The notes under the pieces are model-generated. The model was not told the origin of the DNA. It was given only the letters and a program-made list of their open reading frames with translations, and made no database searches. Below, piece by piece: positions 57,470 to 64,000 of a stretch of DNA of 64,000 nucleotides; within the stretch, counting starts at the first letter, position 1, and each line of letters opens with the position of its first letter. A program made the translations under genes and the position numbers. Source of the DNA: Chrysopilus asiliformis (taxonomy: Eukaryota; Arthropoda; Insecta; Diptera; Rhagionidae); contig OZ035961.1 of NCBI GenBank assembly GCA_964034945.1, positions 90,274,991 through 90,338,990 of the forward strand, read 5' to 3'.

Positions 57470-58030
57470 AAGTATATTAGATTTAGTATACCATTTGTAA
57501 TGCATCGAATCAATCATCGGACACAAAATTAACTACACCGGAGTGTTTGGTATGACAGAAGATTTTGATTTTCGCATGTCCGTCCGTCTGTCTGTCTGTT
57601 CGTCCGTCTGTCTGTCTGTTCGTCCGTCTGTCCGTATCTTTCAAAAAGATTGAGCTAGAGACTCGAAATTTTGTTTCTCGTAAATGGCTCCGCTAAGTTC
57701 TTGAACTGGCAAAATTGGACCATTCGTATCCCCCCCCCCCCCCCTTCCCCATACAAACGAGAGGGGTTTGTTTTTGCAATTTTCTCGAAAACGGTGAGTC
57801 ATATTCGAAAATTTATGAAGGTAAAATGTATTAAGAATTGGATTACACATCCATACATGAAAATCCGATCGGACCACTGCCTCTCCCTCTCCCACACTAT
57901 ACTTTTTTCCTGTTTTCTCGAAAACTGTGCATCGTATCGAACTACTTATAAAGATGAAATGTGTTCAGAATTTGATTTTACATAACTGTTTGATAAATCA
58001 AAATCCAATCGGACTATCGCTGGATTTTTT
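57470..58030 (+). mobile_element. DINE-1/HINE-like element, copy 2
   Basis: GTATATTAGATTTAGTATAC, CATTTGTAATGCATCGAATC, GATTTTCGCATGTCCGTCCG and a short (GTCY)n tract (57575-57635) are followed by GAGCTAGAGACTCGAAATTT and ATCAAAATCCAATCGGACTA near 57985-58010. The tail contains the motif TTTTCTCGAAAAC twice. A C run lies at about 57730-57744. Confidence 0.6.
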
Positions 58031-60721
58031 TTACAAATGTATTTTTATGACAGGGGTGGGCAGACTTTTCCAGGGTACGGGCAATTTCTAATTTTTTCAA
58101 GGTGTTGTGTTTATGGAAAAAGGAATGGGGGGTCTGCGTAGTGTGATTGTAGTCACTTACAAAAAATTGCGGGAAAGGTAGGTTTAAGGGAAGGGGGCAG
58201 AGGGTTTGAAAAACCCAAAAATTCGAGTGACAACCCTTTAGTTCACTGGAAAAAAATAACTAAAGAATCTTATATTTTTCTAAGTCCATTACAAAAAAAA
58301 AATCCATTGTAAAATCCAACCAAAAAACCTGTGATAAATTCATTTGATAACGCTTTGAGATTTCAATTCCGTTTCCAACTTGATTTCTATTTTTTGTACA
58401 CATATTTTTCAAATTTCAAAGCCTTTGGTCAGCGCCGTGGCGCCAAAAAGTTTCGAGTTTCAGATAAACTCTGCACCTACACACCATAAAGCGAGAAATA
58501 AATAAAATAAATCTGTTTGTCTCCAGTCATTATTCAAATTTTAATTTAAATGAAATGTGGTCAATGAACGACACAAGAAACTTGAAAAATTCTGCTATTA
58601 AATTGTGAGATAAAAGATTCCGGTAATATAGTTCTAATTAATTAGCATAAGAATGATACTACTTATGTATACAAAACTATTAACTATGTTAAGCATGTGA
58701 GATAGGTGGTTTTTTTTTATTAATTGTATATTAGTTGATTTAAATAATTTTCTTAGGGTGGTGACTTTAAAATAACCCGAAGAAGGCGTTCATTTTGAAT
58801 ATCGCATGGTGTTAATCGGTAAAAAGTATTTAGAGAAAACTTTACACGCTCAGGGTTTTGTGATATTTATTTATTTATTTTTTTATTTTTTGAAAGACAA
58901 AAGTTTTTAAAACAAATTTTGAATGAAAATCTGTTTGGACAAATAATATGGTCTTGATTCCCTTAAACAAAGCTAAAAAAAGCAGTGTATTGCAATAACA
59001 TTTTTATTATCAACCACATGGCTTCTACAGCTTTCCTGGAAGGATGTTGTGCGTTTTTCAAAACTTGTTATGACATCGCGGCACGTAAACCAGTCAATGT
59101 TAGCGATTTTCCGTCGTGTTTTTTATTTTATTTTTCTCTTCAGATAAATTTTTAAATCTTAAAACTATTATTTTTTATTTGCTTACAAAATAATTCGACT
59201 TTTAAATGTTAATTTGATTTCGCTAAATTTCATCCGCTTAATCACAGGAAGCGCTAACGCCACATTTTATCTTCCTGAATGTCATTTAAATGCAAAGTTC
59301 TTATCTGTAGGATTCAACATTTGGCACAATTTTTAAACCCAAATAGATAATTCGGTTAGTTGGATCCTAGACACGTTTTCTGAAATTCCTTTTATCATTT
59401 TCATTTCTTTAACGTACTTTTCATCTGTAGATACCACAGCATAAATCTGTATATAACCATGGAAACCTCGAAGAAACGAGTGGAAATTGGACACTCTCGA
59501 CATCAGCTTAAGATAATTTATGAGACTTAACATTTCTCCATAATGGAATTGCGCGTATCCCTTTTCCATTACAAACCTTTTCCGCGCCAATAGCGACCCT
59601 GGCAATACTCAACATTTCGTTAACACCCGACCGCAATGCCTGCGCCTACCATGTGTTGTGGGAGAAGAAGAATTTCAAAGCAAATATTTTAAGAAAAATT
59701 TATTCACAGAAAATTCATCATCGTTTACAGCATTTTTCGGCGTAAGGGCCGCGTTGAAAACTGAAAACATTGAAAAGTTTTTTTCCAAGTTTCCCCAACA
59801 TGAGCGCCACTTTAGGCGTCTTTTCGCGTCTCGGATTCCAAGGCAACACATTTTTTGGCTGCTTTTTGTCCATACACAGTCTCTGTGGTCCACGGGATGC
59901 TGGATGCTGGACGCCTTCATTCCACCGATAAAAAAAAGATAATAATCGAAAAAAAAGAATTCCCAAACTAAGATCTGGAATTGGTGATGGGATCCCCGAT
60001 TCCCTAGGGCCCGGTCTGGTCGTTCGATGCTGTGTCGGGAATGTAAACCCAATCTCGTTACTCTTGTACCAAAAAAAATCCCTGTGTCATTCCGGGATTT
60101 ATCGCCGGCAATGAATCTTTTTCTGGTCGAAGGTGTCGGCTATGCTCGTGGGCTCAGGGAATAGCAAATTCGAATGTCTGTTTGTGCTTCTTGGCATTTG
60201 ACTTTTATATTTAGAATTGACGGATTAAGTTATTATCAATTAAGATGAATCTAATAAAGGGCTACGGACACATTGATCCCCATGGTACGATATTTTTCTA
60301 TTGAAATTTCGTATTATGTTGTTGAAAAGTATTATTTTTAAATCTTGCACGCAATGTTTTCTAAGAAATTCTATTGGAAATAGCGTAACATGTATGGACA
60401 CACCTGCCCCATATAATTTTTCGGAATTAAAACTTTTTGAATACCTTTTGTTACACCCTAAATTGAAAGTTGTATAAGAAAATAAATTTTATCAAAATGT
60501 TCGATTATTAAAGTTTCACGGAATATAATTTTCTTGTAAAGAAAATCGGGTCATTTGATCATTAAAAAATATTTATTTAATTTATCGGAACAGAAACGTT
60601 TTGTGAAGTAGAATATTCTCAATTACCACACGCTCAAATTTTCTCAGGAATAATTTTTTTTTGATTTTTTTAAAATACATATATCAAAATTTTATATAAT
60701 AAGTTATATTCGGGATTTTAA
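58031..60721. other. Spacer, no gene recognised
   Basis: The stretch 59300-60180 is somewhat less AT-rich. A 90-codon minus-strand frame (59333-59605) and overlapping frames at 59658-60052 occur there, without motif or splice support. Confidence 0.3.
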
Positions 60722-60870
60722 GTATACTTGAACCTGGATAAGGGGGATATTACGGGACCGTAGCACAGATTTCACTTATAGAGGTGTAACACTTACCCGA
60801 AGTTTAGGGTGACCATATTTTTTTTGTGGATCCGTAACAGATTACCGAAGGAGAGTGGAGAGGGAAGTCG
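60722..60870. repeat. Fragments: pogo-type MITE remnant and AGGGTGACCATA end
   Basis: ACTTGAACCTGGATAAGGGG at 60727 resembles the pogo-type ends. AGGGTGACCATATTTTTTTT at 60807 followed by TGGATCCGTAACAGATTACC resembles the reversed right end of the AGGGTGACCATA family. Confidence 0.4.
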
Positions 60871-61104
60871 CGACGAAGTATAAGACAATTTTTATGTTTT
60901 GAAATTAACCATTATATTTTTGAACGACCGTTCTTGAGATTGTAAACATAAAAAAAAATCTGTTTGAGATTGTAAACATAAAAAAAAACATAACAAAAGC
61001 TATAATTGCCAATCATTGGAGACTCGTATGGTGATATTCGTATCAAAATTGGAACAGTTGTACCCAAATTCCACTTTGAAATCAAACTTTCCAATAACAT
61101 TTTT

Positions 61105-61582
61105 TAAAATTTATTCCAATTGGATTTTTATGTATGGGAGTTTTATGTAGAATCATATCCTAAATAACTTTTGTTCTTTGCGCTTTTTTGATAAGATGCA
61201 CCGTTTTTGAGATATTCACAAAAAACGTTTTCGTTCGTCCATTTTTGCCCATGAACGAACTTAGCCTCGCATTTTACGAAAAACGGATCTGTGCAAAATT
61301 TCAAGTCTGTAGCTCAATCCGTGCGCTCGCAATCCGCGCCACAGACAGACGGACGGACAGACAGACGGACGGACAGACGGACGGACAGACGGACAGATGG
61401 ACAGACGGACGGACAGACGCACAGACGAACGGACAGACGGTCGGACATGCTAAATTCAACTTTTTTTTATCATTCTAAACACACTGGTGTAATTCATTTT
61501 TTTGTGTGATGACGGAATATTGGCGTTACAAACGGTAAGGCACATCTAATATACCCTTTGGTTTCACCATACGGGTATAAAA
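61105..61582 (-). mobile_element. DINE-1/HINE-like element, copy 3, minus strand
   Basis: Read on the minus strand it opens TTTTTATACCCGTATGGTGA, AACCAAAGGGTATATTAGAT and CCTTACCGTTTGTAACGCC, then a (GTCY)n tract (61340-61447 on +), TTGAGCTACAGACTTGAAAT, and a tail ending near AAAAATCCAATTGG (61113-61126). It is the only copy with the full head hairpin plus the body. Confidence 0.65.
61340..61447. repeat. (GACG/GACA)n microsatellite of HINE-like copy 3
   Basis: About 100 bp of ACAGACGG/ACGGACAG tetranucleotide repeats, the reverse complement of the tract at 28112-28485. Confidence 0.85.
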
Positions 61583-62080
61583 AATTCACTAAAAAGGAAA
61601 AAAAAATTTTTACACTGTTATCAGAAATAAAAGCGACATAAATATTTATTTTATTTTTTTGCTTTTATTATCAGAAATAAACTTATACAAAGGGCCCAAA
61701 AAATTATTTTTTTCTTTTTAAATTTTTTATTTTATTTTATTCTTTTTAGTCATTTAGTATACTAATCAATATGAGTAAAAATCCAAAATGGCGCCTGTAA
61801 TTCGCACGCTTATTTATACTTTTTAGTCTTCAGAAATCCTTGCGTTTTGAATTAATCTTTAGGACTTTTTGACTCCAGAATCTGATTGATCGACCCTAGT
61901 TTAAATTTCTTTCGGAAAATTTGCGAAAAAGGATCACGTATCCAAAGGATCACGTATCCTGGCTGGACCTTTTAGTATCCTTAAAGCCTTCTTAACATCA
62001 GAATTGATGAATTCAGCGACCCCAAAAACCACCAGATGAGATTTTGTATCGGACCCCCTCCCGCCCCCCTCTTAGTTTAA
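61583..62080. other. Spacer with Helitron-related debris
   Basis: GGATCACGTATCC is duplicated (about 61931-61960), and on the minus strand GGGGTCGCTGAATTC resembles the tandem unit of 11821-12205. Nothing else is recognised. Confidence 0.35.
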
Positions 62081-62269
62081 CCCTCTAACCGGAATATTTC
62101 CGAAAAAAATCACCAAAATATGACTTTCAACTTGCGACAGACCGTAACCAAGACAACGTACAGGGCTAATTTTTTTCCAGAATGTAATGCGATTTCCGGC
62201 GATTAAAATGGTTACCCGTTATAAACAAGCGAATTCCCTGAAGCCCTCGCGGGCATTCCGGCTGGAGGG
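62081..62269. mobile_element. TTAA-flanked 189-bp element with CCC...GGG ends
   Basis: TTAA at 62077-62080 and 62270-62273 encloses ends CCCTCTAACCGGAAT and ATTCCGGCTGGAGGG. CCC/GGG termini plus a TTAA TSD are the canonical piggyBac signature. Confidence 0.85.
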
Positions 62270-62273
62270 TTAA

Positions 62274-63679
62274 AGGCGAATACTATGCAGCCCTTATACT
62301 GTCAATTAGATAGCCCTTCACCCTAATTCTGTCAAATTTTTAACGTTTTTTGACAAAAAGAATCCAGTTTTTATTTTTAATTACATTAGTTACGATTTAA
62401 TACATAATTTACGATTAATAACATTAATTACTTTAATTACATATGATTGATAAAAATGAATTAATTACGCGTAATCTACCAACACCGGTGTTTCGCGAAT
62501 AAATGGCTTTTGTATAACCAAAACAATCTACGTTTTCTAAAGTGAACGCAAATTGTTACTGGGGGAGAGAGGCAAAGTAAGTACAAAATTGTTATTGCCA
62601 TCTGTCGACTAATCTGGATAAAGAATTTTATTAATTAAATTTTTGACAGAATTACAAATATAAATGCCAACAAATAGCATCACTAAACATACCCTTGCAA
62701 GTTAAGCATTTCAAATCCAACGAGCCTAAGATTTAGATTTCTTTTTAAGAAATTCAAAAGACATTCAACAGATGATTTGATTAGAATTTCATATTTGACT
62801 GGAAAAATCTCCTTGAAAATCCCCAACAAATACAAAACATACTAAAAGTAATCCCATTAGCGCCGAAATGTCTACAGCGAAAATAAAAATTTTCACGAGG
62901 AATACCCTCATATTTTCCTGTAAAATATTTCAGTTGTAATAAAAAAAACCTTGAAATTCACTTCATTTATCGTATATAAAAAAAAGTAATCGATAGAAAC
63001 ACAAGTCAATAAAAATTCTCAGAAAGAAGCCGAAATCGGATTAAAATTTAAAGACTAAAGCGAATTAATTTTCAAGAGTGAAATAAAAAACAAAAATACA
63101 ACCTGTGAAGTAGTAAAAACACAACTTGAAAGAATACAAAATAACGACAGGTGTTTCCGTTGCTAATGCTAATGACTCAAATTGAAAGGTGTGTGGATGT
63201 GACATCAGTCTAGCAAACAAAAACATCGATTTTTTTTTGCATTAAATTTCCACGAAAATCAAACATTTCACATGAATAGATCGACTATCATGAAAGTGTA
63301 ATCATAAAATGAATTTGACTTATCGATTTTATGTTGATAAATCTAAAATATGCACTAAGAAAAAACTTGATTTTGAACGGAGTCATTAAAAATTATCAGC
63401 AAAACTGAGTGAATTGCTTGTGTCATTGTCATTCGATATTAAGCAAGTCACATAATTAGTAGAAACTTCTTTAAAAAAAACTAAACAACAATTCACGAGG
63501 TCAAAACCTGCCCGGTTTTGTATAATCAGCATTGCCAGGTCAAAAGGGATTTTTTTGATAGTATGATGCGTTAAAGTTTGATAAGGAATGTCTGTAGTGA
63601 ACAGCACATGATTTTCTTATACAAAATCTACGTTATTACGTAATTTGCAATATAGCCTGACGGAAAAAATATTGATTAT
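62274..63679. other. AT-rich spacer, nothing recognised
   Basis: The stretch at 62370-62490 is rich in ATTAATTAC words and ends ACCAACACCGGTG, similar to ends of CAGTGTTGG-type hAT elements, but no partner end was found. Confidence 0.35.
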
Positions 63680-63770
63680 ATAATAGGCTTATGTGTCTGT
63701 CTATCTGTTCGCTTAAAACTCGAGGGCGAATGAACCGATTGGGATGAAAGTTCAGGGGGGATTACAATAA
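63680..63770 (+). repeat. Helitron-like head module
   Basis: TATATAATAGGCTTATGTGT, CTGTCTATCTGTTCGCTTAA, AACTCGAGGGCGAATGAACC and GATTGGGATGAAAGTTCAGG follow the order seen at 207-300. Confidence 0.55.
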
Positions 63771-63836
63771 GCGAGTTTTATTTTTTGGTGGCTCTTCCTT
63801 CTTTTTGCCATAAAAAGCACTCTTAAGCGACCCCGA

Positions 63837-63960
63837 GACGTTCAATCTTGCAGTCAATCATCGCATGCTGTGACAGCATTTTGAACGTTTATGGTCGCGT
63901 TTATACCGGTGCTAAAGTGGCAGTTTTTCAATGTAGCGCCGGTATAAACGCATTCTACTT
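63837..63960. mobile_element. Left end of the 23245-type TTAA MITE, with an inner palindrome
   Basis: TTAA at 63833-63836 is followed by GCGACCCCGAGACGTTCAAT and CTTGCAGTCAATCATCGCAT, matching the left TIR at 23245. After GAACGTTTATGG the sequence changes to a palindrome at 63897-63951 (GCGTTTATACCGGTGCTA and TAGCGCCGGTATAAACGC). The right end lies outside the window or is lost. Confidence 0.6.
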
Positions 63961-64000
63961 TAGCAATGCCTGCCAGTTGAGCAGTGGGCACTACTAATTT

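Noticed and set aside
62370..62500. hAT end (ACCAACACCGGTG)
   Set aside because: No matching inverted end or 8-bp duplication was found.

Overview
The window looks like AT-rich insect genomic DNA that is almost entirely non-coding. It holds one complete gene that I recognise: a five-exon Plus-C odorant-binding protein (OBP) gene at 1516-3614 on the + strand. It has a TATA box, an arthropod-type initiator, GT-AG introns, an uninterrupted 176-residue reading frame and a downstream AATAAA. Plus-C OBPs are known from insects (many in flies, mosquitoes and plant bugs), so I infer an insect, perhaps a dipteran; the sequence does not fix the species.

From about 4 kb to the right end I find no gene that I can defend. 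The space is filled with transposable-element debris, much of it nested and with readable target-site duplications (TSDs). I see: hAT-type elements with perfect 8-bp TSDs (6584-8576, 16458-17384, 55331-55730); TTAA-flanked, piggyBac-type elements (2563, 34839, 46914, 62081, and the family at 23245 and 63837); a pair of PIF/Harbinger-type elements with TAA/TTA TSDs (24156, 31334); two elements with long terminal inverted repeats and 9-bp TSDs, Mutator-like (24827, 52932); TA-flanked Tc1/mariner or pogo-type MITEs (2924, 25950, 48393, 51144); and a degenerate, internally deleted DD41D-type mariner (40622-41555). There are also Helitrons with TC...CTAGT ends (28612-29113, 50746-51025, tails at 12288 and 40455), a DINE-1/HINE-like family with (GTCY)n tracts (28 kb, 57.5 kb, 61.1-61.6 kb), a four-copy MITE family starting CACTCAG with variable 2-bp TSDs (17028, 32688, 44805, 50382), and a family starting AGGGTGACCATA that carries an internal CCTGCGGCGCA word.

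Layout: 0-4 kb is the OBP locus, whose fourth intron is loaded with four insertions. 5-9.5 kb is a nest with a 2-kb hAT, an inner 686-bp element and a 389-bp near-perfect foldback. 11.7-12.3 kb is a Helitron carrying a minisatellite. 16-18.7 kb, 22-25 kb, 26-29 kb, 31-35 kb, 43.5-45 kb, 46.9-51.3 kb and 52.8-55.9 kb are element clusters. Between them lie stretches of AT-rich DNA that may be intergenic or part of a very large intron.

No gene system is evident beyond the OBP gene. The points most worth following are the nested-insertion history, the long foldback as a possible hairpin-RNA source, the CACTCAG family with unusual TSDs, and a short shared module at the head of several otherwise different Helitron-like repeats. 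All family assignments come from reading ends and TSDs by eye; no database search or alignment program was run.
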